From Georgenia sp. EYE_87 (lineage in GTDB: Bacteria; Actinomycetota; Actinomycetes; Actinomycetales; Actinomycetaceae), in NCBI RefSeq assembly GCF_023148685.1, contig NZ_JAHXNL010000005.1, positions 62,001-126,000 on the forward strand: DNA of 64,000 nt, in the 5' to 3' direction. The notes beneath the pieces are model-generated. The model did no database searches. It worked only from the letters and a program-made list of their open reading frames with translations, and was not told the DNA's origin. The position numbers and the translations under genes are program-made. Every line of letters begins with the position of its first letter. The first letter of the stretch is position 1. Positions 41,389 through 49,644 of the stretch are shown here, piece by piece.

Positions 41389-42689
41389 CGGCAGGACCAC
41401 GGAGCCGCGCGCGCCGCAGTCGGTCGCCCTTGACGGCGGGCGTCGCTGTCCGGGACGTCACACCGGCGGCCGGATGCCGCATGTCGGGCTTCGCCGCCCG
41501 CACCTCGGCTGCCACCGGCGTGCACGACCCGTTGCTGGTCCAGGCCGTGGTGGTGGGGGACACGGCGGTCGTCAGCGTCGACGTCATCGGGCTGCACGAG
41601 GAGGACTGCGCCACGATCCGGGCGCGGTGCCCGCTGCCGGAGGACCGGGTGGTGGTGCACGCCACGCACACGCACGGCGGGCCGGTGAGCATGCGCGGGC
41701 GGCTCGGCCATCCGCGGGACGAGCTGTGGTGGGACCGGGTGGTCGACGCGTGCGCGGACGCCGTGGCGGAGGCTCGGCGGACCCAAGTTCCGGTGACGAT
41801 CCGCGCGGGGTACGCCCCGGCACCCGGGGTCGCGCGCAACCGCCGTCGGCCCGGCGGGCCGGTCGACCACGCCCTCCCGGTGGTCCGGCTCGAGCGCGAG
41901 GGGGGCGCGGCTCTGGCGACCGTGGTGTCCTACGCCTGCCACCCCGTCGTCCTGGGTGCGGACAACACACTGATCACCGCCGACTACCCCGGCGTGCTAC
42001 GACGTCGGGTCGGCGAGGCGACCGGGGCTCCCGTGCTGTTCCTCACCGGCTGCGCGGGCGACGCGAACACCGGCCACACCGCCGCGGCGTCGATCTCGAC
42101 GACCCCGACCCCGGACCGGACGTTCAAGGAGTGTGAACGGGTCGGCACGGTGATCGCCGACGCGGTGCTGCGGGCCGAGCTCGGGCGGAGCACCGGGCAC
42201 GTCGACGCCCGCAGCTCCGACGTGGCGCTCGCATACGACGTGGCGGGGTACGACGCCCTCGGGTCCGATCTCGCCACCTGGCGAGCACAGCGCCGCACCG
42301 CGGACCCCGCGACGGTGGCCCTGCTCACGACGTGGATCGACTGGGCCGCACGCCAGCACGAGCCGGCGCCCGAGCCCTGCCCAGTGAGGGTCACCGTCCT
42401 GCGGTGGGGACCCGCCGTCGTCGTCACGCTGCCGGGTGAGCCGTTCGCCGCGGCCGCCCACGCCGCGCGAGAGGCGGTCGAGCGGACATCCCCCGGGGTC
42501 GTCGCCCTCGTCGCCGGCTACTCGAACGGCTGCCCCGGCTATCTGCCGCCGCGAGAGGAGTACGACGCGGGCGGGTACGAAGTGACCGACGCGCACCGGT
42601 ACTACGGCTCGCCGGGGCCGTTCATGCCCGGCTCGCTCGAACTGCTCCTCGGGAGCGTCGAGCGGCTCCTCGCCGAGACTTCACCTTGA
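41385..42689 (+). CDS. Neutral/alkaline ceramidase N-terminal-domain protein
   Basis: 434 residues. It has the neutral-ceramidase-like pattern: AGVAVRDVTPAAGCRMSGFA, then VVVHATHTHGGPVS (metal His pair), VVSYACHPVVLG, LFLTGCAGDANTG, and late LVAGYSNGCPGYLPPREEYD. The C-terminal Ig-like domain of full ceramidases (over 600 residues) is missing, and no signal peptide is apparent, so it is probably cytoplasmic. Such short homologues are common in sugar operons and are likely amidohydrolases of an unidentified N-acyl compound. Here it is the last, coupled gene of the amino-sugar operon, so N-deacylation of an amino sugar is a reasonable idea. Confidence 0.82.
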   Translation: MTAGPRSRARRSRSPLTAGVAVRDVTPAAGCRMSGFAARTSAATGVHDPLLVQAVVVGDTAVVSVDVIGLHEEDCATIRARCPLPEDRVVVHATHTHGGPVSMRGRLGHPRDELWWDRVVDACADAVAEARRTQVPVTIRAGYAPAPGVARNRRRPGGPVDHALPVVRLEREGGAALATVVSYACHPVVLGADNTLITADYPGVLRRRVGEATGAPVLFLTGCAGDANTGHTAAASISTTPTPDRTFKECERVGTVIADAVLRAELGRSTGHVDARSSDVALAYDVAGYDALGSDLATWRAQRRTADPATVALLTTWIDWAARQHEPAPEPCPVRVTVLRWGPAVVVTLPGEPFAAAAHAAREAVERTSPGVVALVAGYSNGCPGYLPPREEYDAGGYEVTDAHRYYGSPGPFMPGSLELLLGSVERLLAETSP

Positions 42690-42745
42690 CCCGCACGACC
42701 CGGTGCGGCCTCGACAGCGTCCAGCGTGAACTTCCTGACGACGGT

Positions 42746-42774
42746 GTCGGTAAACTTGCCGAAGCGGCATCTTG
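42746..42774 (+). repeat. 29-bp direct repeat, right copy
   Basis: 28 of 29 bases identical to 34669-34697, same orientation. The hairpin TGCCG-AAG-CGGCA is preserved; here an alternative stem GCGGCA-tct-TGCCGC (42764-42778) can also form. It lies 57 bases after the operon's last stop and 35 bases before the next gene. Confidence 0.8.
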
Positions 42775-42808
42775 CCGCTCACCCCCAGAGCTCTCACGAA
42801 GGACCCCC

Positions 42809-43807
42809 ATGTCTTCTCCGATCCCCCCGCCCCCGGCCGGCAGCCAGCCGTCGTACGTCCCGCCCAGCGAGGACCAGCAGAACCCGTACGCGTCCGGACA
42901 GCCGTCGTACGTGCCACCGGCCGAGGGGCAGCAGAACCCCTACGCGTCCGGCCAGCCCTACGCCCCCGCCCAGCCGTACGCGCAGGGCTACCCCGGCCAG
43001 GCCCCGTTCCCCGGCGGCCAGCGCCCGTCGAGCGGGCTGGCGATCGCCGCGCTCGTCGTCGGCATCATCTCGTTCGTGCTCGCCTGGGTCCCGGTGGTCA
43101 ACTTCGTATCGATCCTGGGCGGGATCGCCGCCGTCGTCCTCGGTGTCCTCGCGCTGCGCAAGGCCAACCGCGGCGTCGCCGGCGGCAAGGGCATGGCCAT
43201 CGCCGGCACCGTGCTCGGCGGGATCTCGCTCGTGCTCTCCATCGTCGTGAACGTCTTCCTCGGCGTGGCGATCGACGAGGCGATCAACAGCGCCGAGAGC
43301 GCCGTCGCGCCCGCCGTCCAGCCGGCCGAGTCCGAGGGGACCGCCGACGAGCAGACGGTCGACACGGAGGAGCCGGCCGCCGCGGCCGGCGGCGCCCTGC
43401 CCCTCGGCGAGGCCGCCGAGGTCGGCGACTACACGATCGCCGTCACCGGCCTGGACCTCGACGCGAACGAGGCGATCGCCGCGGCGGACGCGACGAACCC
43501 CGCACCGGACGGGCAGTACGTCCTGGCCGAGGTCTCCGTCGTCTACAACGGCACCGAGGAGGGCAACCCCTGGATGGACCTGTCCTACATCCTTCAGGGC
43601 GCCGACGGCGCCGAGTACGACGACGGCACCTGCATGGCCATCGAACCGAACTCCGTGGTCAACGTGCCGGCCCTGACCACCGGCGACGCGGCGGACTACC
43701 AGGTGTGCCTGGACGTCCCGGCCGAGGCGATCGAGGGCGGCAGCTTCGCCATCGAGCCGCTGTTCTCCCTCGACGAGGCCGAGCGGGCCACGTGGGAGAT
43801 CCGCTGA
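42809..43807 (+). CDS. DUF4190/DUF4352-type membrane-anchored protein
   Basis: 332 residues from the ATG at 42809, with CGAAGGA upstream. The N-terminal 70 residues are a Pro/Gln/Tyr-rich cytoplasmic tail with repeats of QPSYVPP and QQNPYASGQP. Two hydrophobic helices follow (about 75-105 and 125-155), as in DUF4190. A secreted acidic domain resembling DUF4352 begins near residue 200 (VGDYTIAVTGLDLDANEAI, YVLAEVSVVYNG) and contains two Cys (CMAIEP and CLDVPAE) that could form a disulfide. Function unknown; such proteins occur widely in actinobacterial cell envelopes. A terminator follows. Confidence 0.8.
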   Translation: MSSPIPPPPAGSQPSYVPPSEDQQNPYASGQPSYVPPAEGQQNPYASGQPYAPAQPYAQGYPGQAPFPGGQRPSSGLAIAALVVGIISFVLAWVPVVNFVSILGGIAAVVLGVLALRKANRGVAGGKGMAIAGTVLGGISLVLSIVVNVFLGVAIDEAINSAESAVAPAVQPAESEGTADEQTVDTEEPAAAAGGALPLGEAAEVGDYTIAVTGLDLDANEAIAAADATNPAPDGQYVLAEVSVVYNGTEEGNPWMDLSYILQGADGAEYDDGTCMAIEPNSVVNVPALTTGDAADYQVCLDVPAEAIEGGSFAIEPLFSLDEAERATWEIR

Positions 43808-43839
43808 ACTGACCGGCGGCCGTAGGGCCGTCACGAGAC

Positions 43840-43869
43840 GAGGCGCCGGAGGGGATCCTCCGGCGCCTC
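43840..43869 (+). terminator. Terminator hairpin
   Basis: A perfect 13-bp stem (gaggcgccggagg, loop ggat, cctccggcgcctc) lies 33 bases after the stop of the DUF4190 gene. Confidence 0.8.
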
Positions 43870-43926
43870 GGTCGTTGTACGCACGATCAGCCTCCCAAGG
43901 CCCGCCTGAACGCCCCCTCCGGCGTG

Positions 43927-43943
43927 GCATGCACTGTGCATGC
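43927..43943 (+). promoter_or_regulatory. Palindromic operator of the toxin-antitoxin pair
   Basis: The perfect 17-bp palindrome GCATGCA-CTG-TGCATGC lies 16 bases before the antitoxin ATG at 43960, and a further half-site-like GTGCATG overlaps that start. Ribbon-helix-helix antitoxins autoregulate through such sites. A promoter could not be placed with confidence. Confidence 0.6.
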
Positions 43944-43959
43944 GCGTACCGTGATGTGC

Positions 43960-44196
43960 ATGGCCACGCTGCAGATCAGGAACGTGCCCGAGGACGTCAG
44001 GACCACGCTCAAGGTGCGCGCGGCAGCGGCCGGGCAGAGCCTGTCCGAGTACGCGCTGGCGCAGCTGATCCAGTCCGCCCGACAGCCGACGATCGCGGAG
44101 CTGTCCGAGCGGGTCCGGCTTCGGGGCGGTGCGGGCCCGTCGACGCGGGCAGCGGACATCCTCCGGGACGAGCGCGACGCCGACGGGCACCGATAG
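43960..44196 (+). CDS. vapB: Antitoxin of VapBC/FitAB type (ribbon-helix-helix)
   Basis: 78 residues from the ATG at 43960 (MATLQIRNVPEDVRTTLKVR); an ATG two codons earlier is possible. The start TLQIRNVPEDVRTTLKVRA followed by GQSLSEYALAQL is the FitA/VapB ribbon-helix-helix pattern. The C-terminal part would wrap the toxin. It represses its own operon through the palindrome just upstream and neutralises the PIN toxin encoded four bases downstream. Confidence 0.88.
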   Translation: MATLQIRNVPEDVRTTLKVRAAAAGQSLSEYALAQLIQSARQPTIAELSERVRLRGGAGPSTRAADILRDERDADGHR

Positions 44197-44200
44197 TGTC

Positions 44201-44599
44201 GTGCTCGACGCCTCGGCGCTGGCCGAGTACCTCGTGGCGAGCGCCCCGGGCCGAGCGGTCGCGGATCTGCTGGGCCAGAGCGGTGCGAGCGTGCACCTAC
44301 CTCATCTGTGCGCGGTCGAGACGGTCTCCGTCCTGCGTGCCTGGGTGCGGCGCGGAGAGCTCACGGCCGAGCGTGGCGCCGCTGCGCTCGAGGATCTTGC
44401 GGACCTGCCGGCGCAACGGTGGCCCGGCGAGCCGCTCCTGGGGCGCGTGTGGGAGCTGCGCGACAAGCTCTCCGCCTACGACGCCACCTACGTCGCGCTC
44501 GCTGAGCTGATCGGTGCAGACCTGGTCACGCTCGACCGCCGGCTGGCCCGGGCGCTCGCGGGGGCGGCGTCGGGGCTCCGAGTGATCACGCCCGCCTGA
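44201..44599 (+). CDS. vapC: VapC-type PIN-domain ribonuclease toxin
   Basis: 132 residues from a GTG at 44201, the only start codon near the family N-terminus VLDASALAEYLV. PIN acidic residues are visible: Asp3, Glu in LCAVETVSVLRAW, Asp in SAYDATYVALAE and Asp in LVTLDRRLARAL. VapC toxins cleave tRNA or rRNA and stop translation when the antitoxin is lost. The gene is four bases behind the antitoxin gene. All four catalytic acids appear intact, so the toxin is probably active. Confidence 0.88.
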   Translation: MLDASALAEYLVASAPGRAVADLLGQSGASVHLPHLCAVETVSVLRAWVRRGELTAERGAAALEDLADLPAQRWPGEPLLGRVWELRDKLSAYDATYVALAELIGADLVTLDRRLARALAGAASGLRVITPA

Positions 44600-44648
44600 C
44601 TCCGCTGCTGCGCGGTGCGCCACGGGCGGGCAGCGACCTCGCAGCGCT

Positions 44649-44870
44649 TTAGGCGCCGAACTCCCCGTGCACTTCGTCCTTGAGGCTGGCAACGTCGACG
44701 TGCCGCCGAGCGCGCGGAGGCCTGGCACGTTCGCGGGCAAGCCAGTCGGCGACGTCGGAGGCGCCCAGTGCGCGCTCGACGGCTTCTTGCGCCACGGCCG
44801 ACAGGGATATGCCCCTCTCGCGCGCCCGGCGGTAGAGCTCGTCGGGGAGGTAGATGCTCACCTTCGGCAT
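44649..44870 (-). CDS. Solitary CopG/VapB-like antitoxin
   Basis: 73 residues from the ATG at 44870 (MPKVSIYLPDELYRRARERG). The ribbon-helix-helix start KVSIYLPDELYRRA is typical of type II antitoxins. It is followed by LSAVAQEAVERAL and a charged C-terminus. The partner toxin would be expected downstream on the minus strand, but the VapC gene there is on the other strand and belongs to another antitoxin. It may therefore be an orphan or may act on a toxin elsewhere. Confidence 0.75.
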   Translation of the reverse strand: MPKVSIYLPDELYRRARERGISLSAVAQEAVERALGASDVADWLARERARPPRARRHVDVASLKDEVHGEFGA

Positions 44871-45134
44871 ACCGCCAACGTAACCCCGCGCGGCGACACG
44901 GTGGTGCCCCATCGCCCTGCCCCACCCAGGTCGGCGCCCTTACGACCCACCCGCGTGGGGACGATTACCGGTGACGACCGGTTGAGACGGAGCTCCGGGT
45001 GAACAGTCGGTGAATTCGGACGTTTATCGCCCCTTAGGGCTGTCGCGTGGCGACCCGCCGGGCCTACCGTCGAGACGACCGGGCCGCCGACGGCGCCCGG
45101 CTTCCTGCCCGAATCACGAATATCTGGGGGACAG

Positions 45135-45743
45135 ATGATTCGCCGAACAATCGCCACCGCAGCGGTCGCCGCTGCGATCGTCGCGGCTCCGACCGCCGCC
45201 TTCGCAGAGCCCGGCAACGACCCGAAGGGTCCCTGGCACGACCGCCACTCCTCGCCGCGCTTCGGGGGCTACCCCGGTCCGGGCCAGGACATCAACGTGC
45301 CGCCGCGGGTGACCCCGGGCGTGCCGTTCCAGATCACGATCTCCGGACCGGAGGCCGGCTCGGTCGTCACCCTGCAGGTCATCCTCGTCACCGCCGACGG
45401 CAGCAGCGTCGTCGTCGACGGCATCGAGGTCGCGGGCGCCCAGGCGTTCGCGCCGCAGGTGCAGGGCGACGTCGCCACCTTCGACGTCACCCTCAACGAG
45501 GCCGGTACCTACAAGCTCGCCGCGCTCGACGCCGACGGCCGGACGGTGCAGGAGGCGGTAGTGACCACCGCCGACGCCGCCACGGCGGAGACCGCGTCCA
45601 CTGACGCCGCATCGACCGCTGCCGCCGGAAACATGACCACCCCGGCCGGCATCGACCCGGTGGTTCTCGGGGCCGGTGGCCTGCTCGTGGCGGGCGCGGG
45701 TGCGTTCTTCGTCGCGCGCCGGCGCCTTTCGCTCGACTCCTGA
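45135..45743 (+). CDS. Secreted, C-terminally membrane-anchored protein of unknown function
   Basis: 202 residues. Signal peptide MIRRTIATAAVAAAIVAAPT with cleavage near AAFAE (about residue 24). A single beta-rich extracellular domain follows (GVPFQITISGPEAGSVVTLQ to VTLNEAGTYKLAALD), then a Thr/Ala-rich spacer. A C-terminal helix (PVVLGAGGLLVAGAGAFFVA) is followed by RRR. The layout resembles sortase substrates, but no LPxTG is seen. It is preceded by GGGGGA and followed by a terminator. Function unknown, probably cell-surface. Confidence 0.75.
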   Translation: MIRRTIATAAVAAAIVAAPTAAFAEPGNDPKGPWHDRHSSPRFGGYPGPGQDINVPPRVTPGVPFQITISGPEAGSVVTLQVILVTADGSSVVVDGIEVAGAQAFAPQVQGDVATFDVTLNEAGTYKLAALDADGRTVQEAVVTTADAATAETASTDAASTAAAGNMTTPAGIDPVVLGAGGLLVAGAGAFFVARRRLSLDS

Positions 45744-45755
45744 CCCACAGACGGC

Positions 45756-45787
45756 GCAGGCCCCCGCGAACGCTCGCGGGGGCCTGC
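45756..45787 (+). terminator. Terminator hairpin
   Basis: A perfect 14-bp stem (gcaggcccccgcga, loop acgc, tcgcgggggcctgc) follows the stop at 45743 by 12 bases. Confidence 0.8.
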
Positions 45788-45813
45788 GTGCCGTGCCCCT
45801 GAGAAAGGTCGCC

Positions 45814-47607
45814 ATGCCGCCGGAGAGTCCTGCACCCCGTCGCCAGAGCCCTCGCCGTCGCCGACGCCCGGTCGTGTGGACCGCCGTCGCCCTCCTCGCG
45901 CTGACGGTGGTCACTGGCGTCGCCCTCGCGCTCGACGCCCGGACCGCCTACGCGCGGCTGACCGCCGTGGCCGAGGGGACGAGGGTGCTGCAGGAGCGGG
46001 TCGTGGCCGGGGACGTCGACGGCGCCGGGGAGACGGCCACGCGGATGCGGGCCGACGCCGCCGCGGCGCGCGAGGCGCTGCACGGCCCGCACTGGTGGCT
46101 GGCCGGCCGGGTGCCCGGCCTCGGCCCCAACGTCGAGGCGGTGCAGACCGTGTCGGTCGTCGCCGACGAGCTCGCGTCCGGCCCGCTCGAGGATCTGCTC
46201 GGGGTGGTCGCCGTCGTCGACCCGGCCAGCCTCGCGCCGGTGGAGGGGCGTGTGGACGTCGCCCCGCTGGCGGGGGCCGCCCCGCGGCTGGAGTCCGCGG
46301 CGCAGGCCCTCGCCGCGGCCGACTCGCGCGTGAAGGGCATCGACGCCGCCGCGCTCGCCGAGCCGCTGCGTGAGCCGCTCGCCCGCCTCGCCCGGGAGGT
46401 GGACACCATGCGGGCGCTGAGCGACACCGCCGCCCGCGCCGCCCGGCTGGTGCCGGCGATGATGGGTTCGGACGGCCCACGGGACTACCTCCTGCTCGTG
46501 CAGAACAACGCCGAACCGCGCGCCACCGGCGGCATCCCGGGCGCCGTGGTGCACCTACGTGCCGCGGGCGGCGCCGTCGAGCTGGTCGGCCAGCGCCCGG
46601 CCAGCGACTTCGGCCCCTACGAGGAGCCCGTGCTGCCGCTCACGGATCCCGAGCTCGGCCTGTACAGCCCGCTGCTCGGCCAGTACATGCAGGACGTCAC
46701 TTTTACCCCCGACTTTCCGCGCATCGCCGAACTCGCGCGCGAGATGTGGCGGGTGGAGACCGGGACGGAGGTCGACGGCGTGCTCTCGGTCGATCCCGTC
46801 GCCCTCCAGCGGCTGCTCGCGGTCACCGGACCGGTCACCTTGCCGGGGGGCGAGCAGCTCACCGCCGACAACACCGCGAAGGTGCTCCTCAGCGACGTCT
46901 ACGCCCGCTTCCCTGAGCCCGCCGACCAGGACGCCTTCTTCGAGACCGCGGCCGCGACGATCTTCGAGCAGGTGGTCGGCGGCGACGTGGACCCGAAGGC
47001 GACCATCGAGGCCCTCGACGCCGCCGCGGACAAGGGCCGACTGCTGGTCTGGTCCGCGCACGAGGACGAGCAGCGCCTGCTCGCCGGCACAAAGCTGGGC
47101 GGCGAGCTGCGCGGGAACACCGGCACCTCCCCCGTGCTCGGCGTCTATCTCAACGACCGCAACGGCGCGAAGATCGGGTACTACCAGCGCGTCGCGGCCG
47201 AGGTGGTCACCACGGACTGCGGACCCGACGGCGCCCGCCAGCTCACCCTCGAGGTCGCCGTCGGCTCGGACGTCCCCGACGACGTCGCGAGCCTCCCGGA
47301 CTACGTGACCGGCGGCGGCAACTACGTGCCGGAGGGCGCGATGGAGACGACGGTGACCGTGTACGCCCCCACCGGCGGCGCCATCACGGACGCCCGGTCG
47401 TCGGCGGACGACGCGAGCTACCTGCCCCAGGTCCACGAGGACCTTGCCGTCGGGGCGCACACGGTGCGGGTGGGCCCGGGCGAGTCGGTGACCCTCGGCT
47501 ACGACATCACGCTGGCTTCGGGCCTGCCCGGCGAGCTCCTGACCCGGATGACCCCGGGCCCGGCCGAGGACGCTTTCACGATCACCTCCACGGGCTGCGG
47601 CACCTAA
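45814..47607 (+). CDS. DUF4012 family membrane-anchored protein
   Basis: 597 residues from the ATG at 45814, with GAGAAAGG upstream. A cytoplasmic Arg-rich start is followed by one membrane helix (residues about 21-41) and a long extracellular domain. The DUF4012 pattern is seen in DYLLLVQNNAEPRATGGIPG, then TPDFPRIAELAREMW and VDPVALQRLLAVTGPV. DUF4012 proteins are common in actinobacteria near polysaccharide genes; the function is unknown but a link to cell-envelope polysaccharide is often inferred. Here manA and a glycosylphosphotransferase gene lie 2-5 kb downstream. Confidence 0.88.
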   Translation: MPPESPAPRRQSPRRRRRPVVWTAVALLALTVVTGVALALDARTAYARLTAVAEGTRVLQERVVAGDVDGAGETATRMRADAAAAREALHGPHWWLAGRVPGLGPNVEAVQTVSVVADELASGPLEDLLGVVAVVDPASLAPVEGRVDVAPLAGAAPRLESAAQALAAADSRVKGIDAAALAEPLREPLARLAREVDTMRALSDTAARAARLVPAMMGSDGPRDYLLLVQNNAEPRATGGIPGAVVHLRAAGGAVELVGQRPASDFGPYEEPVLPLTDPELGLYSPLLGQYMQDVTFTPDFPRIAELAREMWRVETGTEVDGVLSVDPVALQRLLAVTGPVTLPGGEQLTADNTAKVLLSDVYARFPEPADQDAFFETAAATIFEQVVGGDVDPKATIEALDAAADKGRLLVWSAHEDEQRLLAGTKLGGELRGNTGTSPVLGVYLNDRNGAKIGYYQRVAAEVVTTDCGPDGARQLTLEVAVGSDVPDDVASLPDYVTGGGNYVPEGAMETTVTVYAPTGGAITDARSSADDASYLPQVHEDLAVGAHTVRVGPGESVTLGYDITLASGLPGELLTRMTPGPAEDAFTITSTGCGT

Positions 47608-47645
47608 CACCGGGAAGCATTCGCCCTCGAACCGGACGCCTCAGG

Positions 47646-47665
47646 AGGGTGACGTCACTCACCCT
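47646..47665 (+). terminator. Possible weak hairpin after the DUF4012 gene
   Basis: AGGGTGA and TCACCCT form a 7-bp stem with a 6-nt loop; the overlapping GTGACGTCAC (47649-47658) is itself a 10-bp palindrome and could instead be a protein-binding site. The remaining bases between 47608 and 47791 show nothing else. Confidence 0.35.
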
Positions 47666-47791
47666 GCTGGCCGGCGCACGATCATCCGCGATGTCCCCGC
47701 GACAGGGGTCGCCGCCCACCCGGGTCCCGCGGTTCCCTGACGGTGCGGGCCCTGCCCTCCGGGCCCGCACCAGCGCGGACCGGGAGGTGCC

Positions 47792-48973
47792 ATGGAGCAC
47801 CACGCAGCACGGCGGCCGCTACCGACAATCCTCGGCGTCGTCGTCGCCACCACCGCCATACTCCTCGGCCTCGCCGGGCCCGTCGCCGCGTTCCGCGGCG
47901 GCTCGGTGGACGATCCCGCGGCGCGCAACCCGGTCACCCGCGGTCCGACGGGCAGGACGTACCTGCTCAACAACGGCTGGGACGCCGCCCACGACCGCAC
48001 CGTCGTCGTCGGCAACCACTACGACCGCGTCTACACCGGCGACTTCGACGGCGACGGCCGCGACACCGTGGTGGTCCGCCGCGGCGCCACGTACCTGCTG
48101 GGGCGCTGCAACCAGGCCTACGGCCGGGTCAACGACGAGACCTTCGTCGGCGACTTCGACGGCGACGGCACCGACACCCTGGCCGTGCGGCGCGGCAGGA
48201 CCATCGCCATCAGCAACACACCGTGCGCCACCAGAGCGGACCGCAGAATCACCTACGGACGCCCCGGCGACGTCGTCCTGGTCGGCGACTGGGACGGCGA
48301 CGGCAAGGACACCTTCGCCGTGCGCCGCGGCAACGTCTTCTACGTCAAGAACCGCCTCACGGGCCCACCCGAGCTCACCCTCACCTACGGGCGGGCGAGC
48401 GACACCATCCTGGTGGGCGACTGGGACGGCGACGGCAAGGACACCTTCGCTATCCCTCGTGGCGCCACCTACTACGTTCGGAACATCCTGAAGACGGGCC
48501 CACCGCACTTCACTGCCACGTACGGCCGGCCGGGCGACGCCCCGATCGTCGGCGACTGGGACGGCGACGGAAAGGACTCGCTGGGGATCCGCCGCCGCGA
48601 CGCCATCACGGCGCCCAGGAACGGCACAGAGCGCATCGCCGCCGCCTATGGCATGTCGGTGCGCTACTCGCCACGGCCCGAGAGGTGCTCCCCCACCGCC
48701 GCCGGTTGCTACGGCCTCGACCGCTCGTACATCTGGATCTCCCCCACCCGCATGGCGGGCTGGTCGACGGCGAGGAAGGAGCACACCGCCTGGCACGAGG
48801 TGGGTCACTCGCTGCAGTACAAAGCCTGCGGGCGGATGGACCTGCCGCGCCTGGAGCCGCTCGCGAACGCCCTCGCCGACGCGCTCCAGGGGACCACGAA
48901 GCCGTGGGTCACCGTCACCCCGGCGGACCAGCGGAATGCCCGGACCATCCTCGCGGGCCGCTGCCCGTTCTGA
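47792..48973 (+). CDS. Secreted FG-GAP repeat protein with C-terminal HExxH motif
   Basis: 393 residues from the ATG at 47792, with GGGAGGTGCC upstream. The signal peptide is at residues about 11-34, ending AGPVAAFRG. Five FG-GAP-like units with GDFDGDG or GDWDGDG follow (residues about 75-265), closely related to those of the protein at 1002-2759. The C-terminal domain has TAWHEVGHSLQY, a zinc-metallopeptidase HExxH with His335, Glu336 and His339. It also contains at least five Cys. A third metal ligand could not be assigned. It could be a surface metalloprotease or a degenerate one; the pairing with a repeat propeller is unusual. Confidence 0.78.
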   Translation: MEHHAARRPLPTILGVVVATTAILLGLAGPVAAFRGGSVDDPAARNPVTRGPTGRTYLLNNGWDAAHDRTVVVGNHYDRVYTGDFDGDGRDTVVVRRGATYLLGRCNQAYGRVNDETFVGDFDGDGTDTLAVRRGRTIAISNTPCATRADRRITYGRPGDVVLVGDWDGDGKDTFAVRRGNVFYVKNRLTGPPELTLTYGRASDTILVGDWDGDGKDTFAIPRGATYYVRNILKTGPPHFTATYGRPGDAPIVGDWDGDGKDSLGIRRRDAITAPRNGTERIAAAYGMSVRYSPRPERCSPTAAGCYGLDRSYIWISPTRMAGWSTARKEHTAWHEVGHSLQYKACGRMDLPRLEPLANALADALQGTTKPWVTVTPADQRNARTILAGRCPF

Positions 48974-49018
48974 TCGCCGCTGCTCCGTGAGCTCGAGCCC
49001 GTCGGACGGCTGGAGAGG

Positions 49019-49390
49019 TCAGGCCCTGTCCGTGAAGGAAGGCCCCCACGTGACGGACTGCGCGGCGAGGCGCTGGTCCTGCTGCCACCGGCCGACGGTG
49101 TAGGCGCCGGCCGCGAGCAGCACCGCTCCCCCGACGATGGCCGCCGCACCCGAGCCGACGGAAGCGGGGCTCCCGACGACGAGGCGAGCCTCCGTCGGCC
49201 CGGTGGTCAGCCCGGTAGTCACCACGGACGCCTCGGCGCCCGCGACGCTCCCCGCCTCGCCGCCCTGGACCACGACGGCGGACGAGGGGACGGAGAGGGC
49301 GACAGTAGCGAGGGCGCACAGCAGCAGTGCGGCCGAGGTGGCGAACGCCCGACGGCCGAAGGCGCGGACTGCCGCAACCGCGATGATCAT
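49019..49390 (-). CDS. Small predicted secreted/membrane protein
   Basis: 123 residues from the ATG at 49390, chosen because AGGAG is 11 bases upstream; an earlier start at 49438 would read through that site. There is a hydrophobic N-terminal segment (RRAFATSAALLLCALATVAL) and a second one near residues 80-100 (GAAAIVGGAVLLAAGAYTVG). An Ala/Gly/Val-rich loop lies between. No family recognised. It is convergent with the FG-GAP metalloprotease-like gene. Confidence 0.5.
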   Translation of the reverse strand: MIIAVAAVRAFGRRAFATSAALLLCALATVALSVPSSAVVVQGGEAGSVAGAEASVVTTGLTTGPTEARLVVGSPASVGSGAAAIVGGAVLLAAGAYTVGRWQQDQRLAAQSVTWGPSFTDRA

Positions 49391-49644
49391 CCGGACGTCA
49401 AACTCCTCAGGGGCACGCACAGGCCAGTTCGCCTGCAAGTCAGGGGGTGGGCGCCGCAGCCGCTAGGCGGCGTCCGGCACATCCCCGATCCTACGGACGA
49501 AAATCGTCGGGCAGGACGAGATCTGAGTCGCAACTTCTGGGAACCGGCGGCCGGAAGTGTGCGGCGCCTCGCGATCGGGGCCGAAAGAGGACGATCTCGT
49601 CCGGTTAGCATGACTGGAGGCCAGATCGCTAGAGGGGGAACGTC

